Positions 5,494 to 12,134 of a stretch of 24,823 nucleotides of DNA are shown here, in pieces. A program made the position numbers and the translations under genes. Each line of letters starts with the position of its first letter. Position 1 is the first letter of the stretch. Under the pieces are notes generated by a model that saw only the letters and a list, made by a program, of their open reading frames with translations, was not told where the DNA came from and made no database searches. This DNA is from CAYNKA01 sp964397655 (lineage in GTDB: Bacteria > Spirochaetota > Spirochaetia > DTKZ01), in NCBI GenBank assembly GCA_964397655.1, contig CAYNKA010000024.1, positions 1 through 24,823 of the forward strand, written 5' to 3'.

Positions 5494-7941
5494 ATGAAAC
5501 TGCAGATATCCCGGCTTTCGTCCGTCCGCTGCGACGGAAACACCGCGGTCTTCTCGGGAGATTCCGGGGAAATCCGGCTCGCTCTCTTCGAGCCCGGCAT
5601 CGTCCGGGTCTCCTACGAGTTTTACGACCTTCCCGCCCTTCCCGGAAGGAATTCGATCGAGACGATGCTCACGCCCGGACTGACCGCGGCCGAGGGAACG
5701 GCCCCTGTCGTCCCGAGGGGAAGGTGGGAATCGGTCAAGGAGGGGGAAACGGATTTCGTGCTGGCCTCGGGACGCGTCAAAGCGGTCGTGGAAAAGGCGG
5801 ACGGTTTCGTGTCCGTGTACGAGGGGGACCGTCTCGTGCACGGGGGAAGGGTGGGCACGAGCGACACGGTCCTTCCGAGGTTCCCCCTCCGGGCGGTTTC
5901 AGCCGCGCCGGGCGGCGAGCACGGGGACGGATCGGTCGTCCGGGGTAAATTCATCTTTCCCCTGGGGACGGAGGACGCCTTCTTCGGCCTGGGGGACAAG
6001 GCGGGGCCGCTCGACCACCGGGGACGGAGATTCAAGATGACGAACCGGGACGCCCTCGGCTTCGATGCCGGGAACTCCGACCCCCTGTACAAGTCCGTGC
6101 CCTTCTTCCTGCGCTGGAACCGGACCGCGGGGACGCTCTGCGGCCTCTACTTCCCCGTCCCCGAGGTCGAGGAGATCGATTTCGGCGTCGAGAGCCTCTT
6201 CTACTATTCAGTCACTGCGGTCCGGGGTCCCTTCGAGTACTTCGTCTTCCCCGGCGGCGACTACGCCTCCGTCCTCGACCGCTACACGAGACTCACGGGA
6301 AGACCGGCGCTCCCGCCGCTTTTTTCCTTCGGCTTCCTGGGTTCCTCGATGAGTTACACGGAGCCGGACGACGCCCCGGCGCGCGTGCTCGAGTACTTCG
6401 ACCGGATCGAGACGGAAGGGGTGCCGTGCGAGGGCATGTACTTCTCCTCGGGGTACGTGAAGGCATCGAACGGGGAGCGTTACGCTTTCGTCTGGAACAG
6501 GTCCAAATTCCCGGATCCGGGCGCTTTCATCAGCGCTCTTCGCGAAAGGGGCTACCGTATCTGCTTCAACCTAAAGCCGGGAATTCTCGTGACTCATCCC
6601 TGGTACCGCGATCTTGCCGAAAGGAATTTCCTCGTCCCGGATGCGGACGGAAAGCCCTATCGCGAATATTACTGGGGGAACGACGCCTCCCTCTTCGATT
6701 TCGGTAAACCCGAGGCCTGCGCCTGGTGGAAGGAGAAGGTGAAGGAGGTCTTCCTCCGCATCGGCGCGGCCGGGATCTGGAACGACAACAACGAGTACGA
6801 GATCGAGGACGAGGGCGTCCCGGCCCGGAGGCTTCGCCACATCTCGCCCCTCCTCATGATGCGCGCTTCGTGGGAGGCCTTCAGGGAGGAGCGGCCGGGA
6901 AAGCGGCCCTGGGTGATGAGCCGCTCGGGCTACGCGGGGATGCAGCGTTACGCCCGCACCTGGACCGGGGACAACGTCTCGGACTACCGCTCCCTCGCGT
7001 ACAACACCTTCCAGGGTCTGAGCCTCGGGTTGAGCGGGATCCCTTACTACGGCCACGACGTGGGCGGTTTTTTCGGCTCCTTTCCGGACCGGGAGCTTCT
7101 CCTTCGGTTCTGCCAGGCCGCGGTATTCCAGCCCCGCTTCGTGATCCACAGCTGGAAGGAGGGCGGAGTCCCCGTGGAACCCTGGTCGTACCCGGATATT
7201 TTCCCGGAGATCCGTAAGCTGATCCGCCTCCACTACGAGTTCATGCCCTACATCTACAACACGGCGATCGAGGCCCACGAGACCGGCCTTCCCATGGAAC
7301 GGCCACTCTGCCTGGAATTCCCCGAGGATCTGGGCCAAGACCCGAACGACTTCGCCCATCTTTTAGGCCGCTCGGTGTACAAGGTGCCGGCCTTTTCTCC
7401 CGGCCTGGAGCGGGTCGAGGTCCGGCTCCCTGCGGGCGCCGACTGGTACGATCCCGAACGCGGGGTCCTCCTTCGCGGGGGACGGAGGACGGTCATCGAT
7501 ACCCCGCTCCGGGGAGTCCGTTACCTCCTCCGGGCGGGCTCCGTGGTGCCCACCGCGCCCGGACTCGCGAGCCTCGCCACGGGGCTCTTCGGGCGGGTGG
7601 ATTTCCTTCTTTTTCCGGGCGACGAAACCGTCGTTTACCGATACGTCGAGGACGACGGCGAGTCGGATTTCCTCCCGGAGAACCGGAACGAGTACGAGAT
7701 CAGGATCGGCAGGGCAGACGGGAAGGCGGCGACGTCCTATCGGCTTGATTTCCGTGTCCTCGCGTACCATGTCTCGGCCGTGGACAGGAAACGGCTCTTC
7801 CGCTTCGTCCTTCCTCCGGGCTTCGCCTTCGTCCTCGGAGAGGAGCGGCCCTGCGCTTTCGAGATCGAGGTGGGCGGCTACGGCCCGTCCGATTGCACGA
7901 TGTTTTTCGACGGCGCTTATAAAACAGGAGATGAAGCATGA
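5494..7941 (+). CDS. Glycoside hydrolase family 31 (alpha-glycosidase)
   Basis: This is a retaining alpha-glycosidase of 815 residues, the usual size for GH31 (N-terminal beta-sandwich, (beta/alpha)8 barrel, C-terminal beta domains). There is no signal peptide, so it acts in the cytoplasm on the imported sugar. The nucleophile motif is GIWNDNNEY with Asp431. The acid/base motif is RTWTGDN with Asp493, 62 residues later, as expected. Other landmarks are GMYFSSGYVK, GIPYYGHDVGGFFG and QPRFVIHSWKEGG. The nucleophile motif has Asn-Asn where classical alpha-glucosidases have Met-Asn-Glu-Pro, so the specificity may not be glucose. The ATG at 5494 has GGAGG at 5478-5482. The stop overlaps the next start by 4 nt (ATGA). 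The family assignment is firm; substrate candidates include alpha-glucosides, alpha-xylosides and alpha-galacto-type sugars. Confidence 0.93.
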   Translation: MKLQISRLSSVRCDGNTAVFSGDSGEIRLALFEPGIVRVSYEFYDLPALPGRNSIETMLTPGLTAAEGTAPVVPRGRWESVKEGETDFVLASGRVKAVVEKADGFVSVYEGDRLVHGGRVGTSDTVLPRFPLRAVSAAPGGEHGDGSVVRGKFIFPLGTEDAFFGLGDKAGPLDHRGRRFKMTNRDALGFDAGNSDPLYKSVPFFLRWNRTAGTLCGLYFPVPEVEEIDFGVESLFYYSVTAVRGPFEYFVFPGGDYASVLDRYTRLTGRPALPPLFSFGFLGSSMSYTEPDDAPARVLEYFDRIETEGVPCEGMYFSSGYVKASNGERYAFVWNRSKFPDPGAFISALRERGYRICFNLKPGILVTHPWYRDLAERNFLVPDADGKPYREYYWGNDASLFDFGKPEACAWWKEKVKEVFLRIGAAGIWNDNNEYEIEDEGVPARRLRHISPLLMMRASWEAFREERPGKRPWVMSRSGYAGMQRYARTWTGDNVSDYRSLAYNTFQGLSLGLSGIPYYGHDVGGFFGSFPDRELLLRFCQAAVFQPRFVIHSWKEGGVPVEPWSYPDIFPEIRKLIRLHYEFMPYIYNTAIEAHETGLPMERPLCLEFPEDLGQDPNDFAHLLGRSVYKVPAFSPGLERVEVRLPAGADWYDPERGVLLRGGRRTVIDTPLRGVRYLLRAGSVVPTAPGLASLATGLFGRVDFLLFPGDETVVYRYVEDDGESDFLPENRNEYEIRIGRADGKAATSYRLDFRVLAYHVSAVDRKRLFRFVLPPGFAFVLGEERPCAFEIEVGGYGPSDCTMFFDGAYKTGDEA

Positions 7942-8957
7942 CAGTTCGCACGCGAAGACTGGTATTCCCCGAAAAAAACCGGGTCGTCGTGGAGACCGAA
8001 AGCCTCGGAGACCCGAAGGCCGGAGAGATTCTCGTGAAAAACGAAGTCTCCCTCATCAGCCCGGGGACGGAGCTCGCGATCTACACCGGCACCCACGTGG
8101 GCTTCGGCGACCCGGACGTCGCCTGGGCGAAGTATCCCATCTGCCCGGGCTACGCTTCGGCGGGCAGTGTCGTTTCGATCGGCGCCGGAACGGGCCCGGA
8201 CACGGCCGCTCCCCGGGTCGGCGAGCGGGTACTCCATTTCTCGACGCACGCGGACCATTCTCTCGTCGACCTCGGGAAGAGCCTCTGGTTCACCCTGCCG
8301 GAAGGCCTCGATTCCCGGCGGGCGCTCTTCGCTCGGTTCGCCCAGATCTCCTACACCGCTTACGGGGCAGCCCATCGCGTGCCCGAACGGATCCTCGTGC
8401 TCGGCGCTGGCATGATCGGTAACCTCACGGCCCAGATCTTCCGCCTTCAGGGCAAGGAGGAGGTCTTGGTCGGCGACATCGACAGGAAGCGCCTCGGGAT
8501 CGCGGGGAGCTGCGGCATCGGGCGCCTCATCGACACGGGCTGCCCCGACGTTCCCCGGGCGATCCGGGAAGCGACAGGAGGCAGGGGCGTCGACCTCGTC
8601 GTGGAGGCGACGGGAGTGCCTATCCTGGTCGCGAAGGCCCTCGAATGGGTGAACGACTTCGGCGAGGTGATTCTCCTCGGTTCGACCAGGGGGACGGTGA
8701 ACCTCAACGTCTACAAATACGTCCACAGGAAGAAGACCATCCTCTCCGGCGCGCACGAAAGTTTCTTTCCCATGAAGAGCGCTGAAGGCAGAAGCCACGA
8801 ATCCATGGTGAAGGACATCCTCGGATGGATCGCTGACGGCAGGCTGAAGGTCGACCCCTTCATCACGCACACCCTTCCCCCGGAACGGGCCGGAGAAGGC
8901 TACGAAGGGCTCCTCAAGGACAAGGAGCATTATCTCGGCGTTTTCATCGAATGGTAG
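7938..8957 (+). CDS. MDR-superfamily NAD(P)-dependent dehydrogenase without zinc ligands
   Basis: This is a medium-chain dehydrogenase/reductase of 339 residues, probably oxidising or reducing a sugar hydroxyl or carbonyl in the cytoplasm. The N-terminal catalytic fold contains SLISPGTELAIYTG, where zinc alcohol dehydrogenases have the first ligand Cys. It also contains ICPGYASAG, where they have the GHE ligand motif. The four-cysteine structural zinc loop is absent as well. The Rossmann motif GAGMIG lies at residues 156-161 and is followed by an acidic GDIDRKRL, which favours NAD over NADP. The SPGTE signature places it with MDR proteins annotated as zinc-binding dehydrogenases or BchC-like, but catalytic zinc looks impossible here. 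It is translationally coupled to the GH31 gene (ATGA), which argues for a role on the released sugar. Confidence is high for the superfamily and low for the reaction. Confidence 0.88.
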   Translation: MTVRTRRLVFPEKNRVVVETESLGDPKAGEILVKNEVSLISPGTELAIYTGTHVGFGDPDVAWAKYPICPGYASAGSVVSIGAGTGPDTAAPRVGERVLHFSTHADHSLVDLGKSLWFTLPEGLDSRRALFARFAQISYTAYGAAHRVPERILVLGAGMIGNLTAQIFRLQGKEEVLVGDIDRKRLGIAGSCGIGRLIDTGCPDVPRAIREATGGRGVDLVVEATGVPILVAKALEWVNDFGEVILLGSTRGTVNLNVYKYVHRKKTILSGAHESFFPMKSAEGRSHESMVKDILGWIADGRLKVDPFITHTLPPERAGEGYEGLLKDKEHYLGVFIEW

Positions 8958-8967
8958 GCGATACGAA

Positions 8968-9843
8968 ATGAACGAAACGAAGAAGTACGTCTTCGCGGGT
9001 TTCGCGGACGAGGCTGCCCCGGACATTGCGACCCAGATCGAGGTTCACGAAAAGCAGGACTGGAGACACCTGGAGGTTCGGCTCGTGGACGGGAAGAATT
9101 TCTGCGAAATCGACGACGCCGCGTTCGAGGTTGCAGCGCGGAAGCTGGAGGCGGCGGGGATGAGGATCGTCTGCTTCGGCTCGGCCATCGCGAATTGGGC
9201 GCGGCCCGTGACCCATCCCTTCGAGAAGGACGCTTCCGACCTCCGGCGCTCGATACCCAGGATGCGACTGTTCGGGACGAAGTTCATCCGCGTTATGTCC
9301 TACCCCAACGATCCCAAGGCTCCGCTGCTCGAGAAGGACTGGCGGTCCGAGGTGTTCCGCAGGATGAAGGAGCTCGCCGCGATCGCGGAAGGGGAGGGAA
9401 TAGTCCTCGTCCATGAGAACTGCGACGGCTGGGGAAGCAAGTCGCCGGAGAATCTCGTCGCTCTCGTTGAAGAAATCGCCTCCCCCGCCTTCAAGATTGT
9501 CTTCGATACCGGCAACTCGGTGAGCCACGGAGGCACCGGGGAGGAGACCCTCCGCTTCTACCGGGCGGCGAAACCCCACATCGTGCACTTCCACATCAAG
9601 GACTGCAGGAAGGGCGAGGACGGAAAGCCCGTCCACGTGTACCCCGGGGAAGGGGAGAGCAGGGTCGTGGAAATCGTCGCCGATCTTCTCGCTTCGGGCT
9701 ACCGCGGCGCCTTTTCCATCGAACCCCACATGGCCTCCCAGGTCCATACGGGCAAGGGCTTCGCCAAGGACATGGATGCCCGGGGCGTGTACGAGGAATA
9801 CATGAAGCGCACGGAAGCTCTGTTCGCGCGGCTCTCCTCCTAG
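8968..9843 (+). CDS. Sugar phosphate isomerase/epimerase-like TIM barrel (AP endonuclease 2 family)
   Basis: This is a cytoplasmic 291-residue protein of the xylose-isomerase-like TIM-barrel superfamily, which includes ketose 3-epimerases, IolE/IolI and hydroxypyruvate isomerase. The expected metal-binding quartet can be read: Glu150 (VHEN), Asp180 (FDTGN), His209 (HFHIKD) and Glu252 (SIEPH). This spacing is close to that of D-tagatose 3-epimerase. It starts at ATG 8968, 10 nt after the dehydrogenase stop, and ends the operon. Together with the dehydrogenase it suggests oxidation followed by epimerisation, isomerisation or elimination of a sugar released by the GH31 enzyme. The exact reaction is unknown. 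Confidence 0.88.
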   Translation: MNETKKYVFAGFADEAAPDIATQIEVHEKQDWRHLEVRLVDGKNFCEIDDAAFEVAARKLEAAGMRIVCFGSAIANWARPVTHPFEKDASDLRRSIPRMRLFGTKFIRVMSYPNDPKAPLLEKDWRSEVFRRMKELAAIAEGEGIVLVHENCDGWGSKSPENLVALVEEIASPAFKIVFDTGNSVSHGGTGEETLRFYRAAKPHIVHFHIKDCRKGEDGKPVHVYPGEGESRVVEIVADLLASGYRGAFSIEPHMASQVHTGKGFAKDMDARGVYEEYMKRTEALFARLSS

Positions 9844-9861
9844 GAAGAAGAGGACTCGAAA

Positions 9862-9948
9862 GCACGAAGGCACGAAAAAGAACACGAAACGGAAGAAAGG
9901 AGGTAATGAAAGTTTTTCTTTTATTACGTAATTTCGTGTCTTCGTGAC
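9862..9948. repeat. Intergenic CACGAA repeat with nested inverted repeats
   Basis: After the sugar operon, CACGAA occurs three times in direct orientation (9863-9868, 9871-9876, 9883-9888), and its complement TTCGTG occurs twice (9933-9938, 9941-9946). The outer arms GCACGAAGGCACGAAA (9862-9877) and TTTCGTGTCTTCGTGA (9932-9947) pair at 14 of 16 positions. Inside them TAATGAAAG-TTTTT-CTTTTATTA (9904-9926) makes a second hairpin. A further CACGAA lies at 9969-9974. It may act as a bidirectional transcription stop between the operon and the next gene. The composition also resembles dispersed extragenic repeats with cttcgtg-type units found in many anaerobes. Confidence 0.6.
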
Positions 9949-9985
9949 GGTCTTGAACGGTGAGTGGTCACGAAGGCGGAAAAAA

Positions 9986-10013
9986 TTGACATTCACGCAA
10001 TCTCGGTTAGACT
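9986..10013 (+). promoter_or_regulatory. Promoter of the DHH-CBS gene
   Basis: A perfect TTGACA (9986-9991), a 16-nt spacer and TAGACT (10008-10013). The start codon is only 9 nt beyond the -10 box, so transcription should begin about 2-3 nt before the ATG. No Shine-Dalgarno sequence is present. Confidence 0.65.
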
Positions 10014-10022
10014 TTCTCTTGT

Positions 10023-11411
10023 ATGGACATCCTCATCGGGCACGGAAACATGGATCTCGACTGCATCGGATCCCTCGTCCTCGCGAAGTACCTGTTCCCC
10101 GGCTATGTCCCGTTCCGGAGCGGCCTGATCCATCCCGTGGCGAGGAACGTCTACAATCTCTACAAGGACCGGCTCGGCTTCCTTGATCCGTCCGAGTTGA
10201 AAGGGCAGAAGATCGGCCACGTCGTCGTCGTGGACACGAGGGCGGCGGACAAGGTCGAGGAGTTCTTCAGGTATTTCGATCCCGCTTCCTGCCGCATCGA
10301 CGTCTATGATCACCATCCGAAGGACGGCAGGGAGATCCCCGGCGCGGTCGTCCACGAGTGCCGATTCGGCTCGAATACCGCCTTCCTCTGCCTCGAAATG
10401 ATGCGGAGGGGCCTCCTGCCCGACGCGGAGGACGCGACGATAGCTCTGACCGGCATCTACGCGGACACCGGCAATTTCCTGCACGAGAACGTTTGCCGCG
10501 AGGATTTCGAGGCGGCCTCCTACCTCCTCGAGCGCGGGGCCGTTCTCACCCTCGTCAAGGAATTCCTCGTGTCCCTCAGGGAGGCCTATCAGGTCACCCT
10601 GTTTCACGAAGTTCTCAATTCCCTGAGCACGCGGTCGATACGGGGTCACAAGGTGCACGCCTGTTACATGGAAACCGAGGACGAGACCCAGGGCATCGGG
10701 GCCGTCGTCGAGAAGGTGTTCGAGGTGGAGAACTGCGGTCTTCTCTTCGGATTCTTCTATTTCAAGCGCAAGAAGAAGCTCCTCGTCATAGCGCGGAACA
10801 ATTCCGCGGAGGTGAACCTGAACGAGATCCTCTCCGGATTCGGCGGGGGGGGCCACGGCCGGGCCGCGTCCGCGACCGTGAAGACCGAAGACGGCCGGGG
10901 TCTCGCCGAAGGCATTCTCGGCTTTCTCGACCGCGCGCTCGCTCCCGCCGCTACTGCGGAGGACATCATGTCGAAGGACGTGCGCTCCCTCGATCCCGAA
11001 AAGACCCTTCTCGACGCCTCGCTCTTCCTGGAGGAGACGAACCACACCGGAGCCCCGGTGATCGACGACAAGGGCAGGGTGATCGGCATGCTCACGCTCC
11101 GCGACATCATGAAGGGCAGGAAGGCGGGGCAGATGAAGGGGAAGGTGAGGCAGTTCATGGCGAAGAACGTCGTCACCATTCCCGCAGACACGACGGTCCA
11201 GGACATCGACCAGGTGCTCTTCGCGAAGGCCATCGGCCACCTTCCCGTGATCAGGAACGGGGAGCTCGTGGGCATCGTGACGCGGACCGACTTCCTCCGG
11301 CACATGCGAGGGGAGCGCCTGCTTCGGGACAAGTCCCTTAAGGACATGGGCTTCGGCCCGCCCGCGGGCGCGGAGTCGGATTGGAACGCGGAACCGGCGA
11401 ACAGCCTGTGA
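10023..11411 (+). CDS. DHH-family phosphoesterase with DHHA1 and tandem CBS domains
   Basis: This is a cytoplasmic 462-residue protein that probably hydrolyses short oligonucleotides or (cyclic) dinucleotides using Mn2+. The N-terminal DHH domain shows HGNMDLDCIGS (His7, Asp11, Asp13), the VVVVDTR motif near residue 72, and the namesake DHHP at 96-99. The DHHA1 domain carries GGGGHGRAAS with the glycine run at 274-277 and His278. Two CBS domains follow (about 314-368 and 377-432: AEDIMSKDV...GMLTLRDIM and QFMAKNVVTI...GIVTRTDFL), which normally bind adenine nucleotides and regulate the enzyme. This order matches the front half of the long bacterial tRNA nucleotidyltransferase/poly(A) polymerase fusions, but the nucleotidyltransferase part is missing and the ORF ends cleanly. 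The ATG at 10023 lacks a ribosome-binding site. Confidence 0.88.
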   Translation: MDILIGHGNMDLDCIGSLVLAKYLFPGYVPFRSGLIHPVARNVYNLYKDRLGFLDPSELKGQKIGHVVVVDTRAADKVEEFFRYFDPASCRIDVYDHHPKDGREIPGAVVHECRFGSNTAFLCLEMMRRGLLPDAEDATIALTGIYADTGNFLHENVCREDFEAASYLLERGAVLTLVKEFLVSLREAYQVTLFHEVLNSLSTRSIRGHKVHACYMETEDETQGIGAVVEKVFEVENCGLLFGFFYFKRKKKLLVIARNNSAEVNLNEILSGFGGGGHGRAASATVKTEDGRGLAEGILGFLDRALAPAATAEDIMSKDVRSLDPEKTLLDASLFLEETNHTGAPVIDDKGRVIGMLTLRDIMKGRKAGQMKGKVRQFMAKNVVTIPADTTVQDIDQVLFAKAIGHLPVIRNGELVGIVTRTDFLRHMRGERLLRDKSLKDMGFGPPAGAESDWNAEPANSL

Positions 11412-11436
11412 GCATCTGTACGGAGCCTCGGCGTAC

Positions 11437-11465
11437 TTGATTCCGACCCGTCGATGAGATAGAAT
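11437..11465 (+). promoter_or_regulatory. Promoter of the cobalamin-uptake locus
   Basis: TTGATT (11437-11442), a 17-nt spacer and TAGAAT (11460-11465), directly upstream of the riboswitch aptamer. It starts 25 nt after the DHH gene stop. The predicted transcription start is near 11472, at the 5' edge of the aptamer. Confidence 0.72.
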
Positions 11466-11471
11466 GATCCC

Positions 11472-11590
11472 ACGTTTACTTCAAAGGAAGCGAGGTGCGA
11501 TTCCTCCGCTAGCCCGTAACCGTGAATGAGGACGATTCCGTGAACGGACGACCACTGGTGCAAGAACCGGGAAGGTCTCACGGAAGAGGA
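11472..11590 (+). promoter_or_regulatory. Cobalamin riboswitch (3' part lost in the assembly gap)
   Basis: The order of conserved cobalamin-aptamer blocks is present. GGAAG precedes GGTGCGATTCCTCC (11494-11507), followed by a TAGCCCGTAACCGTGA block that corresponds to the usual GGTCCCGCCACTGTGA. A GAGGACGA segment follows, and then CCACTGG...CCGGGAAGG (11552-11574), the highly conserved core strand pair. The remaining B12 box (the AGCCAGGAGACC-type strand) and the expression platform should lie inside the run of Ns. The element normally shuts off translation or transcription of cobalamin transport genes when adenosyl- or related cobalamin is abundant, and the downstream btuB/F/C/D-like genes fit exactly. 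Recognition was by motif, not by covariance search. Confidence 0.85.
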
Positions 11591-11690
11591 NNNNNNNNNN
11601 NNNNNNNNNNNNNNNNNNNNNNNNNNNNNNNNNNNNNNNNNNNNNNNNNNNNNNNNNNNNNNNNNNNNNNNNNNNNNNNNNNNNNNNNNN
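11591..11690. other. Assembly gap (100 Ns)
   Basis: Exactly 100 unknown bases, a conventional placeholder length, so the true distance is unknown. The gap removes the 3' end of the riboswitch, the ribosome-binding site and the start and signal sequence of the next gene. It may hide more sequence, and correct joining of the two flanks is assumed rather than shown. The riboswitch-before-btu arrangement supports the join. Confidence 0.97.
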
Positions 11691-12089
11691 ACCGACCCGA
11701 TTGCCACTCCGGGAACCGCCATCCCAGCGCTATCTGGCTACTGGAAGTCGAGCTACGGCGACGGCTTTGGGATTTCCGGCTCGACCTTCACCGCCTACGA
11801 CGACGCCGCGAAAACCGTGAGCTATGCGGGCACCGTCGTGAACGACCCGGACCTCGCGTCCAACTCCGCGTTCCTTACGTTGAAGATCACCGTCGCGGGA
11901 ACCTGGGGCAAGACCGTGGGAAAGTATTACGTCGTCCACATGAAGAACTACACGGGAACCACGGTCCAATGGGCTTCGCCGTACAAGTCCGGAGGCGTTT
12001 CGGAAGCCGACACGCAGGCGGCGGCAGAGGCGGAATTCACCGTCGCGAACGGCTACTATACCTACTACGGCGATTACGTGAAGCAATGA
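11691..12089 (+). CDS. Unidentified exported/lipoprotein-like protein, C-terminal part (5' end in gap)
   Basis: The open frame from the gap edge to the TGA at 12087-12089 encodes at least 132 residues. Visible features are a GYWKSSYGDGFGISGSTF opening and a SYAGTVVNDPD segment. Alternating strands follow (FLTLKITVAGTW, GKYYVVHMKNYTG, TTVQWASPYKS) and then a tail ending AEFTVANGYYTYYGDYVKQ. It is rich in Tyr, Thr, Ser and Gly, has no cysteine and looks all-beta. It resembles small beta-rich domains of spirochaetal lipoproteins that I recall only as hypothetical, so I give no function. Its place between a cobalamin riboswitch and a BtuB-like receptor gene suggests a surface or periplasmic accessory in B12 uptake. 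The start codon and any lipobox would be in the gap. Confidence 0.7.
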   Translation, partial: TDPIATPGTAIPALSGYWKSSYGDGFGISGSTFTAYDDAAKTVSYAGTVVNDPDLASNSAFLTLKITVAGTWGKTVGKYYVVHMKNYTGTTVQWASPYKSGGVSEADTQAAAEAEFTVANGYYTYYGDYVKQ

Positions 12090-12134
12090 GGCTCGAGGCG
12101 CCGCCCGCCGGCGGTGCCTTTCAGGATGTACGGC

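Noticed and set aside
11418..11436. GTACG/CGTAC stem after the DHH-CBS gene as a terminator
   Set aside because: Only a 5-bp stem with no U-run, and it abuts the -35 box of the B12 promoter. Support is too weak for a terminator call.
11412..11722. A minus-strand reading frame around the gap with hydrolase-like text (VHGIVLIHGYG)
   Set aside because: It runs through the Ns. The same bases form an ordered cobalamin riboswitch on the plus strand behind a good promoter, and the apparent motif is the reverse complement of the aptamer.
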